Assembly (NCBI RefSeq): GCF_016239305.1
Contig: NZ_JAEHOQ010000018.1
Location: 25,670-89,669 of the forward strand
Source of the DNA: Proteus vulgaris
GTDB lineage: Bacteria > Pseudomonadota > Gammaproteobacteria > Enterobacterales > Enterobacteriaceae
Length of the DNA stretch: 64,000 nt
Direction of reading: 5' to 3'
How positions within the stretch are numbered: the first letter of the stretch is position 1; each line of letters starts with the position of its first letter. Of the stretch, positions 10,406 through 19,287 are shown piece by piece. A program made the translations under genes and the position numbers. Below the pieces are notes generated by a model. It was given only the letters and a program-made list of their open reading frames with translations. It did no database searches and was not told where the DNA came from.

Positions 10406-11107
10406 CTATGCTTTTACAGGAGGCAAATCAAACAATAAAACCTCACTGTCTTCATCACCAACGAAACGGATCATATCTTCATCAGCAATAGCTACACCAT
10501 CACTGGTGGTCGCAATTATGTCATTAATGGCTATTTTTCCTTTTACAATTTGTAGCCAAACATTGCGTCCCGTTTCTACTTGATATTGTGCTTCTTCGCC
10601 TTTTTTCAGGTTCCAACGCCATAAGATCATGTCTTGGAATACTTTTAAAGAGCCATCACGGGCATCTGGCGACAAAATAAGCTGTTTACTTACTGTTGTA
10701 TCAAAACGACGTTGATCGTAACGTGGTGTAATACCGACAGTATTTGGCATAATCCAGATTTGGTAGAAATGTAGCCCTTGATCACTATTCGGATTATATT
10801 CTGAATGGGTGATCCCTGTACCAGCACTCATTATCTGAAACTCACCTGCAGGTACATTTTCTTTATTACCCATACTGTCTTTATGCTCGATATTACCTTC
10901 AAGCACATAGGTTAAAATTTCCATATCTTTATGAGGGTGAGTGCCAAAACCTTCACCAGGTATTACACGATCTTCATTAATCACACGTAATGCAGAAAAT
11001 CCCATAAAATTACGATCGTAATAGTTTGCGAAAGAGAAGGTATGCCAGCTATCTAGCCAACCATGATTAGCGTGTCCTCTTTCATTTGCTTTGCGTAGAT
11101 AAATCAT
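10406..11107 (-). CDS. yhhW: Pirin-family protein YhhW (quercetin 2,3-dioxygenase-like)
   Basis: Bicupin of the pirin family; E. coli YhhW has quercetinase activity in vitro, physiological role unclear. 233 residues from the ATG at 11107 (MIYLRKANERGHANHGWL), with AAGGAAAC upstream. A longer frame to 11194 would add 29 unconserved residues and is rejected. Metal-ligand motif THPHKDMEIL and downstream H..E are present. Adjacent to ryhB, as in E. coli where yhhW and yhhX neighbour ryhB. Confidence 0.94.
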   Translation of the reverse strand: MIYLRKANERGHANHGWLDSWHTFSFANYYDRNFMGFSALRVINEDRVIPGEGFGTHPHKDMEILTYVLEGNIEHKDSMGNKENVPAGEFQIMSAGTGITHSEYNPNSDQGLHFYQIWIMPNTVGITPRYDQRRFDTTVSKQLILSPDARDGSLKVFQDMILWRWNLKKGEEAQYQVETGRNVWLQIVKGKIAINDIIATTSDGVAIADEDMIRFVGDEDSEVLLFDLPPVKA

Positions 11108-11238
11108 TATGTGTTTCCTTCTCATCAGTTGTTGAACACAGTTTACGCAATAGCACAAAGTAGAAAAGCGGAGGAATTTAACCTGAGGATCCAAATAATT
11201 TGAATAAGGAGAAATAAAAATATCGAATAAGTGCTAGA

Positions 11239-11345
11239 AAAGAAAAAAGCCAGCACCCGGCTGGCTAAAATAAAACACTGGAAGCAATGTGAGCAATGTC
11301 GTTCTTTCATATCACCCTGAAGGAGGTGCGTCTGAAAGTGTTATT
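11239..11345 (-). ncRNA. ryhB: RyhB small RNA (iron-sparing regulator)
   Basis: Hfq-dependent sRNA that represses mRNAs of iron-using proteins when iron is scarce. On the minus strand the segment 11280-11301 (complement) reads CGACATTGCTCACATTGC plus TTCC, the conserved RyhB seed core as I recall it from E. coli. It is followed by the terminator hairpin GCCAGC-CGGGT-GCTGGC and a T-run at 11239-11248. The 5' end is estimated from a TATCAT -10 element, so 11345 is approximate. Location next to yhhW is syntenic with E. coli. Confidence 0.92.
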
Positions 11346-11347
11346 GA

Positions 11348-11368
11348 TGATAATAGTTCTCAGTATCA
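11348..11368 (-). promoter_or_regulatory. Fur-box-like operator in the ryhB promoter
   Basis: Imperfect palindrome TGATAAT-N7-AGTATCA overlapping the region between a TTTACA -35-like and a TATCAT -10-like element of ryhB. It fits the Fur consensus (GATAATGATAATCATTATC) only partly, but position and known regulation of ryhB support it. Confidence 0.7.
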
Positions 11369-11593
11369 TTTGTAAAGCCCTTTTTTTAAACAATACAGAA
11401 AAAAGCAATGAAAAAGTTTTAACTTACTGATTAACGAGTTATTTTATTTTAATAATTTTTTAAAATAGTAATATAACCAAATAGTTAACAATATTTTTTA
11501 TAAGGTTATTCGTAGAAAAAAGAATAAGAAATACGTTATAAAACCAGAGTAAAAGAAGGGATATGAGTCATTTTCAGTCGCTATTAAGAGATA

Positions 11594-11638
11594 AAACAAA
11601 ATCCAGCCATCATTGATTGATGATAACTGGGTTTTGTT
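11594..11638 (-). terminator. Probable terminator of yhiN
   Basis: Long hairpin, AACAAAATCCAG pairing with CTGGGTTTTGTT (one G-T) plus an inner TCATC/GATGA stem. It sits 64 bp beyond the yhiN stop on the minus strand, with TTTTGTTTTA after the stem. Confidence 0.6.
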
Positions 11639-11701
11639 ATGTATGGCTTATAAATTTATAGAATTATAAATCCAGTATTTATAATTTTAACATTGGTACA
11701 T

Positions 11702-12925
11702 TTATTTATTATTACCCAGCAAAGTCGATTTTGGTGTTGAAATAAGGCTCTGAGCACAGGCATACGCGGAACTCCACGCCCATTGGAAGTTATATCCACC
11801 TAACCAACCTGTTACATCCACTACTTCACCAATGAAATAGAGTCCTTTTACTTTGGTGGCTTCCATCGTTTTAGAGGAAAGGGCACGAGTATCTACGCCA
11901 CCCAGAGTGACTTCTGCAGTACGATATCCTTCAGTACCATTAGGCTGAACTTGCCATTCTTGCAGCAACGTTGCAATTTGAGTAATGCGTTCGTTGTTAA
12001 GTTGAGTGAGGGGAATATCAGGCAACTGTTTATTTTCTATCATTATTTCAATAAAACGCTTTGGTAATAAGCGAGATAATGTATTTTTTAATGATTGATT
12101 TGGGTGCTCTTGGCGTTTTTCTTGTAGAAGACTTTCAAGATCAATATTTGGAAGTAAGTTAATACTTACATACTCTCCGGGTTGCCAATAACTAGAGATT
12201 TGCAAAATAGCTGGGCCTGAAAGGCCTCGGTGAGTAAAAAGAATGTTTTCTTTAAAACTCGTTCCATTTTTTGCCGTCACAATAGCAGGTACAGCGACAC
12301 CTGATAGCTGACTTAATTGCTCAAGTTGGGGTTTATGTAGTGTAAAAGGCACTAAGCCTGCACGAGTGGGTAAAACCGGGAGGCCAAATTGTTCTGCAAC
12401 TTTATAGCCAAAAGGTGTCGCACCTAAACCAGGCATGGAAAGCCCACCACTAGCAATAACAACAGAAGGGGTCACAATCACTTTTCCATCAACAAAAATA
12501 GTGAAGCCTTCATCTGTTTTCTCGATTAACGTCACTTCGCTACGTAAGCGAATACTCACTTTTCCTTTTTGACACTCGGTAAGTAATAAATCCACAATTT
12601 GCTGTGCTGAATCATCACAAAAGAGTTGGCCTAATGTTTTCTCATGATAGGCAATGTTATGTTTTTGCACTAATTCAATAAGATCCCATTGTGTATAGCG
12701 AGCAAGTGCTGACTTACAAAAATGAGGATTCTCTGATAAATAGGCTGAAGGCTCGATATACATATTGGTAAAATTGCAACGGCCACCTCCTGACATAAGA
12801 ATTTTTCGCCCTGCTTTTTTACCGTTATCTAGCACTAAAACAGATAATCCTGCTTGTCCTGCTAAAGATGCACAAAAAAGCCCCGCGGCACCTGCACCTA
12901 TAATTACTGTATCGTATGATCCCAC
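11702..12925 (-). CDS. yhiN: YhiN/HI0933-family flavoprotein
   Basis: Predicted FAD-dependent oxidoreductase of unknown substrate. 407 residues. The Rossmann dinucleotide motif GAGAAGLFCA is at residues 11-20, and the family signature GRKILMSGGGRCNFTN at about 39-54. C-terminal FIGEVVDVTGWLGGYNFQWA is the second FAD-contact region of the family. Lies divergent from pitA, as in E. coli. Confidence 0.93.
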   Translation of the reverse strand: MGSYDTVIIGAGAAGLFCASLAGQAGLSVLVLDNGKKAGRKILMSGGGRCNFTNMYIEPSAYLSENPHFCKSALARYTQWDLIELVQKHNIAYHEKTLGQLFCDDSAQQIVDLLLTECQKGKVSIRLRSEVTLIEKTDEGFTIFVDGKVIVTPSVVIASGGLSMPGLGATPFGYKVAEQFGLPVLPTRAGLVPFTLHKPQLEQLSQLSGVAVPAIVTAKNGTSFKENILFTHRGLSGPAILQISSYWQPGEYVSINLLPNIDLESLLQEKRQEHPNQSLKNTLSRLLPKRFIEIMIENKQLPDIPLTQLNNERITQIATLLQEWQVQPNGTEGYRTAEVTLGGVDTRALSSKTMEATKVKGLYFIGEVVDVTGWLGGYNFQWAWSSAYACAQSLISTPKSTLLGNNK

Positions 12926-13234
12926 AATGATGTCTCGTTCTTGGTTTTCTCTGACTACTTAATCAATGATTTTCGCGTAAGATCAGAGTGTTTTTGTAAA
13001 ATTATATGGAGAAATTTGTATTTTTCACCTAAATTCGTATTAGCAAGGAAAAAATTTGTCAGAAATTTACTTTTTTTTTATTTTTATTAATTAAATGATA
13101 TATAAGGAATTATCTTAAAAAGGCTCTGATTTTCTTGGTTATCAAATCAAAAAAAGGTTAAATTTCGCTTCCACCGTTCGCATTTGTCGCTGATAATGCG
13201 CCGCGTTCATGTCCAACTAACTGGCTTAACGTCT
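12926..13234. other. Divergent intergenic region yhiN / pitA
   Basis: 309 bp, AT-rich, carrying both promoters. I see no Pho box or other recognisable operator. An in-frame extension of pitA from 13184 falls here and is not counted. Confidence 0.5.
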
Positions 13235-14734
13235 ATGCTACATTTGTTTACTGACCTAGAATTTCATACAGGTTTAATGTTGGTTTTAGCACTGCTTTTT
13301 GTGCTATTTTATGAAGCTATTAACGGCTTCCATGATACCGCAAATGCGGTAGCAACTGTTATCTATACTCGTGCTATGCGTGCGCAATTTGCGGTCGTGA
13401 TGGCGGGTGTATTTAACTTCCTTGGAGTTTTGCTCGGTGGTTTGAGCGTAGCTTATGCTATCGTTCACTTGTTACCGACAGATCTTCTGCTGAATGTGAG
13501 CTCAGGTCATGGCCTTGCTATGGTCTTCTCGTTGTTGTTAGCCGCCATTATCTGGAATTTAGGTACATGGTATTTCGGCATTCCAGCATCAAGTTCACAT
13601 ACGCTGATAGGTGCTATCATTGGTATTGGTTTAACAAATGCTATCGTGACAGATTCGTCTATCGTTGATGCGTTAAACATTCCAAAAATGATCAGTATCT
13701 TCCTATCTCTCATTCTTTCTCCAATTATCGGCTTGGTTATTGCAGGCGCGATGATTTTCTTACTGCGCCGTTACTGGAGTGGTACGAAAAAACGTCGTCG
13801 TATTCACCTGACACCTGCTGAACGTGAAAAACAAGATGGTAAACGTAAGCCACCATTTTGGACTCGTACTGCACTGATTTTATCTGCAGTTGGGGTCAGT
13901 TTTTCTCATGGTGCAAATGATGGGCAGAAAGGTATCGGTCTTATCATGTTAGTATTAATTGGTGTGGCGCCTGCGGGCTTTGTCGTCAATATGAGTGCTA
14001 GCGGATACGATATCACCAAAACACATGATGCCGTTGTGCACTTACAACAGTATTATGAGAAGCATCAGCCAGCATTACAGCATGCTATCGAAAATACACC
14101 AGCAGTGTCAGCACAAACTGATCCTAGTGATACTGATTTCCATTGTAACAGCGCGAGAACGCCAATTGTTCTGAATCAAACAGAACAAATGCTGGCAAAT
14201 ATTAGTTCTTATGATGAACTAACAGCAGACCAGCGTGCTCAAATGCGTCGATTACTAATGTGTATCGCTGATACCGCAACAGAAGTGGCTAAATTACCTG
14301 AAACTAGCGCCCAAGATGCACGGTTCTTAAAAACATTGAGTCGTGACCTGCTAAACACTGTGGAATATGCACCGATTTGGATTATTGTTGCAGTGGCATT
14401 AGCGCTCTCTATTGGGACAATGGTAGGTTGGAAACGTGTTGCAGTAACGATTGGTGAGAAAATTGGTAAAAAAGGTATGACTTATGCTCAAGGGGTTTCT
14501 GCTCAGGTAACAGCTGCAGTGTCCATTGGTGTCGCAAGTTATACGGGTATGCCTGTATCAACAACACAAGTTCTATCATCTGCAGTTGCAGGTACGATGA
14601 TTGTTGATGGTGGAGGGGTTCAAACGAAGACGGTGAAAAATATTGCACTAGCTTGGATCTTAACATTACCAGTTAGCATTGGTTTATCAGGTTTACTTTA
14701 TTGGATATCACTGACATTCATTGTGAATGGCTGA
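13235..14734 (+). CDS. pitA: Low-affinity inorganic phosphate (metal-phosphate):H+ symporter PitA
   Basis: Inner-membrane transporter for Pi complexed with divalent metals. 499 residues from the ATG at 13235 ([14 protein letters not shown]), exactly the E. coli length and N-terminus; the frame opens earlier at 13184 without conservation. Paired PiT signatures [15 protein letters not shown] and [10 protein letters not shown] are intact. About ten membrane segments with a central hydrophilic loop (roughly residues 262-375) containing Cys-bearing, variable sequence. Binding site upstream is weak. Followed by a strong terminator. Confidence 0.96.
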   Translation: MLHLFTDLEFHTGLMLVLALLFVLFYEAINGFHDTANAVATVIYTRAMRAQFAVVMAGVFNFLGVLLGGLSVAYAIVHLLPTDLLLNVSSGHGLAMVFSLLLAAIIWNLGTWYFGIPASSSHTLIGAIIGIGLTNAIVTDSSIVDALNIPKMISIFLSLILSPIIGLVIAGAMIFLLRRYWSGTKKRRRIHLTPAEREKQDGKRKPPFWTRTALILSAVGVSFSHGANDGQKGIGLIMLVLIGVAPAGFVVNMSASGYDITKTHDAVVHLQQYYEKHQPALQHAIENTPAVSAQTDPSDTDFHCNSARTPIVLNQTEQMLANISSYDELTADQRAQMRRLLMCIADTATEVAKLPETSAQDARFLKTLSRDLLNTVEYAPIWIIVAVALALSIGTMVGWKRVAVTIGEKIGKKGMTYAQGVSAQVTAAVSIGVASYTGMPVSTTQVLSSAVAGTMIVDGGGVQTKTVKNIALAWILTLPVSIGLSGLLYWISLTFIVNG

Positions 14735-14763
14735 TAAGCAATAAACTACCCAAGTTTGTTTAT

Positions 14764-14792
14764 AAACGGTGACTTTTAGTCACCGTTTTTTT
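14764..14792 (+). terminator. Terminator after pitA
   Basis: Perfect 10-bp stem AAACGGTGAC / GTCACCGTTT with a 5-nt loop and a T-run. Confidence 0.9.
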
Positions 14793-14803
14793 GTTTTTAT
14801 CAC

Positions 14804-15136
14804 CTACCAAATGAGCATCGCAATTAAACTTGCTACAGCCAAAATACAAAAACGGCTAACAAGATAAAATTGTCGATAAATTCGCTCGCAACGCATAATC
14901 ACTTCAGGATTATGATGGTTGGTATATTGGCGTTGGTTGATGTAGCGGATCAGTCGCAATTGTTTGGAAAATTGCCCATGCATAGTAAAAAAACCATTAC
15001 CATCCACTGATTGATAGAGTAACGGATCAGATTGGCGCAATATTGTGAGTAATACCCGAATAGATGAAAAATAACGCATCATATTAATCAGGCAAAGAAT
15101 ACAGAGCGCCCAAAAGATAACAATGACATTAAACAT
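14804..15136 (-). CDS. uspB: Universal stress protein B
   Basis: Small inner-membrane protein linked in E. coli to stationary-phase ethanol resistance under RpoS. 110 residues with hydrophobic segments at about 1-20 and 90-110. Recognised by similarity to E. coli UspB ([17 protein letters not shown]) and by its place between pitA and uspA, divergent from uspA. Confidence 0.94.
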   Translation of the reverse strand: MFNVIVIFWALCILCLINMMRYFSSIRVLLTILRQSDPLLYQSVDGNGFFTMHGQFSKQLRLIRYINQRQYTNHHNPEVIMRCERIYRQFYLVSRFCILAVASLIAMLIW

Positions 15137-15542
15137 AATCCCCTCCCTAGAATAATAGATTCAGAGATGAGAAAACCTTTACCCATAGAGGTTACTTTTT
15201 TCTCTTATTTAAGTTTAGGTGAAATTAAACAATAAACAAAAGTGACGTGTTTAAGTTGTTTCCTTTTTCAAAAAAATGGATAAAAAATAACTCTAAAAGG
15301 GTGTTTTTGTTGTTTTTTATACTCAATTCTCATTATTATGATGATATTGTCGGTGAATGACATCGTGATAATCTAAAATGGTGTATATTGTTATTTATCG
15401 ATAGATGCTTTCTTGATGAATTTGACATAAGTTGTGATCAAGGCGACATCTAACTTTCATCTTAAAACGTTATATTTAATATATAGGATTTAGGCTTAAC
15501 CGCCTTTCCAACCGATTAATCAGCTTATGGAAGGAGTTCACG
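15137..15542. other. Divergent intergenic region uspB / uspA
   Basis: 406 bp, AT-rich, with the promoters of uspB and uspA. I see no RNA gene or convincing operator. A strong AAGGAG site precedes uspA at the right end. Confidence 0.5.
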
Positions 15543-15974
15543 ATGGCTTATAAGCATATTCTAGTGGCAGTTGATTTATCCCCTGAGAGTAACGTCTTAG
15601 TACAGAAAGCTGTATCTATGGCAAAACCCTATAATGCCAAAGTTTCCTTAATTCACGTTGATGTTAACTATTCTGATCTTTATACCGGTCTAATTGATGT
15701 TAACCTCGGTGATATGCAACAACGTATTACTGATGAAACCCGTAACGCGTTAAAAGACCTCTCAGATAAATCAGGTTATGAAATTCAGGAAACCTTGAGT
15801 GGTAGCGGTGATTTAGGCCAAGTTCTGGTTGATGCGATTAAAAAATACGATATGGACTTAGTTGTTTGCGGTCATCACCAAGACTTCTGGAGCAAATTGA
15901 TGTCATCAGCACGTCAATTAATTAATACAGTACATGTTGATATGTTAATTGTTCCTTTGAAAGATGATGAATAA
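15543..15974 (+). CDS. uspA: Universal stress protein A
   Basis: Cytoplasmic stress-survival protein induced at growth arrest. 143 residues (E. coli 144), opening [16 protein letters not shown], typical UspA. UspA lacks the ATP-binding G-2x-G-9x-G(S/T) motif, and it is not seen here (C-terminal [17 protein letters not shown]), as expected for the UspA subclass. Single-gene unit with a terminator. Confidence 0.96.
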   Translation: MAYKHILVAVDLSPESNVLVQKAVSMAKPYNAKVSLIHVDVNYSDLYTGLIDVNLGDMQQRITDETRNALKDLSDKSGYEIQETLSGSGDLGQVLVDAIKKYDMDLVVCGHHQDFWSKLMSSARQLINTVHVDMLIVPLKDDE

Positions 15975-15998
15975 TAATCGCTTGCTTGTTTAAGCAAA

Positions 15999-16028
15999 AA
16001 AAATGCCTGCTTATGCAGGTATTTTTTT
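15999..16028 (+). terminator. Terminator after uspA
   Basis: Stem ATGCCTGC / GCAGGTAT with a 4-nt loop, flanked by A- and T-runs. Confidence 0.82.
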
Positions 16029-16229
16029 GCCTAAAATTCCTATTTTTCCTGCTGTTAAACAGAGTCAACCTTTTTTTTTTGTCTAATTATGAAAAAAATG
16101 TCTTGAAGTGTGAATGTATTTTAATGATATATTCAAGAAGCAAAACAACATCAACCTCACAAAACCCAAAAATATTCCGAATAAATGAGGTTATGCCAAC
16201 ATCACATTACACAAAAAAGGAATAGCGGA

Positions 16230-17570
16230 ATGAATATATCTGGCTCATTGTCTTCGTTTTTAGAAGGGGTAGAAAAATATAACGCTCATCAACCTGAGTA
16301 TCATCAGGCGGTCCGTGAAGTTTTTACCACTTTGTGGCCTTTTTTAGAGAAAAATCCACAATATCGTGAACAATCATTACTTGAGCGCTTAGTTGAGCCT
16401 GAACGTATTATTCAGTTTCGCGTTTGTTGGTTAGATGATAAAGGACAGGTGCAGGTTAACCGTGCATGGCGTATCCAATTTAACTCAGCTATCGGACCTT
16501 ACAAAGGTGGCATGCGTTTTCACCCATCAGTGAACCTTTCCATTCTAAAATTCTTAGGTTTTGAGCAAACATTTAAAAATGCCTTAACGACATTACCAAT
16601 GGGGGGGGCGAAAGGTGGCTCGGACTTTAACCCTAAAGGTAAAAGCCATGGGGAAGTCATGCGTTTTTGTCAGGCTCTAATGACTGAACTTTATCGTCAT
16701 TTAGGAGCTAACACAGATGTTCCAGCAGGAGATATTGGTGTAGGTGCGCGTGAAGTTGGCTTTATGGCAGGCATGATGAAAAAACTGTCTAATAGCAATG
16801 AATGTGTATTTACAGGGAAAGGTCTTTCATTTGGAGGCAGTTTAATCCGCCCAGAAGCCACTGGATACGGTTTAGTTTACTTTACTAATGCGATGCTTAA
16901 ACGTCATGGTATGTCTCTTGAGGGGATGCGTGTGGCAGTTTCTGGTGCGGGTAATGTGGCGCAGTTCACTATCGAAAAATGTTTAGAGCTAGGTGCTAAG
17001 GTTATTACAGCATCAGATTCAGGTGGTACGGTTGTTGATGAAGCTGGATTTACTACTGAAAAACTCGCACGCCTAACTGAAATTAAAAATAACTATGGCC
17101 GTGTTGAAGAATATGCCAAAGAATTTGGTTTAACCTACCTTGAAGGGCAACAACCTTGGTCTGTTCCTGTTGATATTGCGCTGCCTTGTGCAACACAAAA
17201 TGAATTAGATTTAGAAGCGGCTAACGTCTTGATTAAAAATGGTGTTAAAGCGGTTGCTGAAGGTGCAAATATGCCAACGACAATTGCTGCAACGGATGCC
17301 TTTATTGAAGCGGGTGTTCTTTTTGCACCGGGTAAAGCAGCTAATGCAGGTGGCGTTGCAACCTCTGGTTTAGAAATGGCACAGAATGCGGCTCGTCTAA
17401 GCTGGAAAGCAGAGAAAGTGGATGCTCGCTTACATCACATCATGTTAGATATTCACCATGCTTGTGTTAATTATGGTGGTGAAGGTAAGCAAACTAATTA
17501 TATTCAAGGTGCGAACATTGCTGGCTTTGTCAAAGTTGCAGATGCAATGCTGGCACAAGGTGTATTGTAA
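16230..17570 (+). CDS. gdhA: NADP-dependent glutamate dehydrogenase
   Basis: Assimilates ammonium: 2-oxoglutarate plus NH4+ plus NADPH to glutamate. 446 residues from the ATG at 16230 (MNISGSLSSFLEGV), with AAAAGG upstream; the frame opens earlier at 16185 without conservation. Active-site segment PYKGGMRFHPSV and the catalytic Lys in PMGGAKGGSDF are present, with the nucleotide-binding turn SGAGNVAQF. Hexameric small GDH type, like E. coli. Not part of the E. coli uspA neighbourhood, where dtpB follows uspA. Confidence 0.97.
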   Translation: MNISGSLSSFLEGVEKYNAHQPEYHQAVREVFTTLWPFLEKNPQYREQSLLERLVEPERIIQFRVCWLDDKGQVQVNRAWRIQFNSAIGPYKGGMRFHPSVNLSILKFLGFEQTFKNALTTLPMGGAKGGSDFNPKGKSHGEVMRFCQALMTELYRHLGANTDVPAGDIGVGAREVGFMAGMMKKLSNSNECVFTGKGLSFGGSLIRPEATGYGLVYFTNAMLKRHGMSLEGMRVAVSGAGNVAQFTIEKCLELGAKVITASDSGGTVVDEAGFTTEKLARLTEIKNNYGRVEEYAKEFGLTYLEGQQPWSVPVDIALPCATQNELDLEAANVLIKNGVKAVAEGANMPTTIAATDAFIEAGVLFAPGKAANAGGVATSGLEMAQNAARLSWKAEKVDARLHHIMLDIHHACVNYGGEGKQTNYIQGANIAGFVKVADAMLAQGVL

Positions 17571-17583
17571 ATCTCATTGATTC

Positions 17584-17604
17584 TGAACGGGTGTGTAACA
17601 CCCG
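17584..17604 (+). terminator. Hairpin after gdhA
   Basis: Stem ACGGGTG / CACCCGT around TGTAA, 14 bp after the gdhA stop. No T-run follows, so termination strength is uncertain. Confidence 0.45.
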
Positions 17605-17722
17605 TCAGATCCTCTATGAACCTACCGCTCTTCATTTACCTATCTTATCTTTTTCTAATTTTTCATCTGCTATCCTTAAAAAGAGGCACTTTATAAAGTG
17701 ATTATTTTTGTGGGAGGTATTT

Positions 17723-18472
17723 ATGGCAATGCAAATAGACTTCACCCTACCAAATAAAGTCGCTGTTATTACTGGTGGAGCGGCAGGAATTGGATTATCT
17801 ATTGCGAAGATGTTTATTCAGAAAGGGGCAAAAGTCGCATTATTAGATAGATCAGAAAAGGTTGAGCAAGTTGCTCAGCAATTAAATAGTGCGGTTGGTA
17901 TTCAATGTGATGTCACAAATGAAGAGTCTGTACATCGTGCAGTCTACTCTGTATTTGAAGAGTTTGGTCATATTGATATTTTGGTGAATTGCGCAGGTGT
18001 TGTAGCGTTAGCTCCCGCGGGATCACTTTCTGTTGCGGACTGGAATAAAACCTTATCAGTCAATTTAACGGGGACATTCTTGTTATGCCAAGAAGTGGGG
18101 CAATATATGTTACAACAGGGACAAGGTAAAATTATCAATTTAGCCTCTCAAGCAGGCGTGATAGCCTTGCCCGAACATATTGCTTATTGCGCCACTAAAG
18201 CGGGTGTTATCGGTATGACTAAAGTGTTGGCGTTAGAATGGGCACCTAAAGGTTTACAAATTAATGCAATATCCCCCACTATTGTGATGACCGATTTAGG
18301 AAAGCAGGCATGGGAAGGTGAGAAAGGCGAGAAGATGAAAGCTCAAATTCCAGCTCAACGTTTTGCCGAACCGGAAGAGATTGCCGCCGCCGCAGTCTTT
18401 TTAGCGAGTAATGCTTCAGATATGATAAATGGTCATAATCTTGTTATTGACGGTGGATATAGTATTCAATAA
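17723..18472 (+). CDS. Short-chain dehydrogenase/reductase (polyol or sugar-acid dehydrogenase type)
   Basis: Classical SDR of 249 residues. TGGAAGIG (residues 17-24) is the NAD(P)-binding turn, NCAGVV the second, and YCATK the catalytic Tyr-x3-Lys; the Asp after strand 2 (LLDRSE) suggests NAD+ preference. Start at 17723 has GGGAGGT upstream, while the in-frame start at 17708 lies before that site. The N-terminus resembles polyol dehydrogenases such as D-threitol dehydrogenase, but the substrate cannot be read from the sequence. It stands alone between gdhA and a terminator shared with rsmJ. Confidence 0.85.
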   Translation: MAMQIDFTLPNKVAVITGGAAGIGLSIAKMFIQKGAKVALLDRSEKVEQVAQQLNSAVGIQCDVTNEESVHRAVYSVFEEFGHIDILVNCAGVVALAPAGSLSVADWNKTLSVNLTGTFLLCQEVGQYMLQQGQGKIINLASQAGVIALPEHIAYCATKAGVIGMTKVLALEWAPKGLQINAISPTIVMTDLGKQAWEGEKGEKMKAQIPAQRFAEPEEIAAAAVFLASNASDMINGHNLVIDGGYSIQ

Positions 18473-18504
18473 TCAGAAAATAGAAGAAAAGTAGTGGTGT
18501 AAGA

Positions 18505-18530
18505 ATAAAGGGGCTATAAAGCCCCTTTAT
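18505..18530. terminator. Terminator between the SDR gene and rsmJ
   Basis: Perfect 10-bp stem ATAAAGGGGC / GCCCCTTTAT with a 6-nt loop, between convergent genes. Confidence 0.75.
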
Positions 18531-18537
18531 AATAGCC

Positions 18538-19284
18538 TTAAACACAAGGGTAAATATCAAAACGGTGATTTTTTGTTGTTATATTGGCATGAGCAGGCTG
18601 ATTATTTAATGGTTCAGCATAATCAGGGCGTTTTACGACAACACGTTTTTTTGCCAAAATAATTGCGGGTTCTAGCAGTGCATCAGCATCTTCATCAGCA
18701 CCGACTAAAGATTGAAACACACGCATCTCTTTTTTTACTAACGCGCTTTTTGTTTTATGTGGATACATAGGATCAAGATAGACAACATCAGGAGGTGGAG
18801 TGATCTCGGTTAATGCTTGGGCAGAAGAGGCATGAATTAATATCATTCTTTCCTGCATCCATTCACCAATGTCAGCATCAAGATAAGCACGTTTTAAGCC
18901 ATCCTCAAGTAATGCAGCAACCACGGGGTGACGCTCTACCATTCTGACTTTGCAACCAATAGATGCTAAGACAAACGCATCACGGCCAAGCCCTGCTGTT
19001 GCATCAACAACATCGGGCAGATAATCTTTTTTGATCCCAACCGCTTTTGCCACTGCTTCACCTCGACCACCGCCAAATTTACGGCGATGAGCCATAGTGC
19101 CTTCTACGAAATCCACATAGATGCCACCTAATTTAGGTTCATCTTGTTTGCGTAATTCAAGGTGAGTCGGTGTTAACACTAAAGCCATTGTTTGCGTTTC
19201 GTCGTGAATTAATCCCCAACGTTGCGCTAAATCAGATAAGGCGCTGTTATCAGCGCCTTCTTCACAAAGTAAACAGATATTCAC
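18538..19284 (-). CDS. rsmJ: 16S rRNA (guanine1516-N2)-methyltransferase RsmJ
   Basis: SAM-dependent methyltransferase for G1516 of 16S rRNA. 248 residues. SAM-binding motif [13 protein letters not shown], the following acidic residue in VRMVERHP, and the catalytic LDPMYPHK (D-P-x-Y type) are all visible. Starts 3 bp after the prlC stop, so the two genes form an operon as in E. coli. Confidence 0.96.
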   Translation of the reverse strand: MNICLLCEEGADNSALSDLAQRWGLIHDETQTMALVLTPTHLELRKQDEPKLGGIYVDFVEGTMAHRRKFGGGRGEAVAKAVGIKKDYLPDVVDATAGLGRDAFVLASIGCKVRMVERHPVVAALLEDGLKRAYLDADIGEWMQERMILIHASSAQALTEITPPPDVVYLDPMYPHKTKSALVKKEMRVFQSLVGADEDADALLEPAIILAKKRVVVKRPDYAEPLNNQPAHANITTKNHRFDIYPCV

Positions 19285-19287
19285 ATA

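Noticed and set aside
15986..16225. 79-residue ORF upstream of gdhA
   Set aside because: It begins inside the uspA terminator, is rich in Phe/Leu/Lys from A/T tracts and has no binding site.
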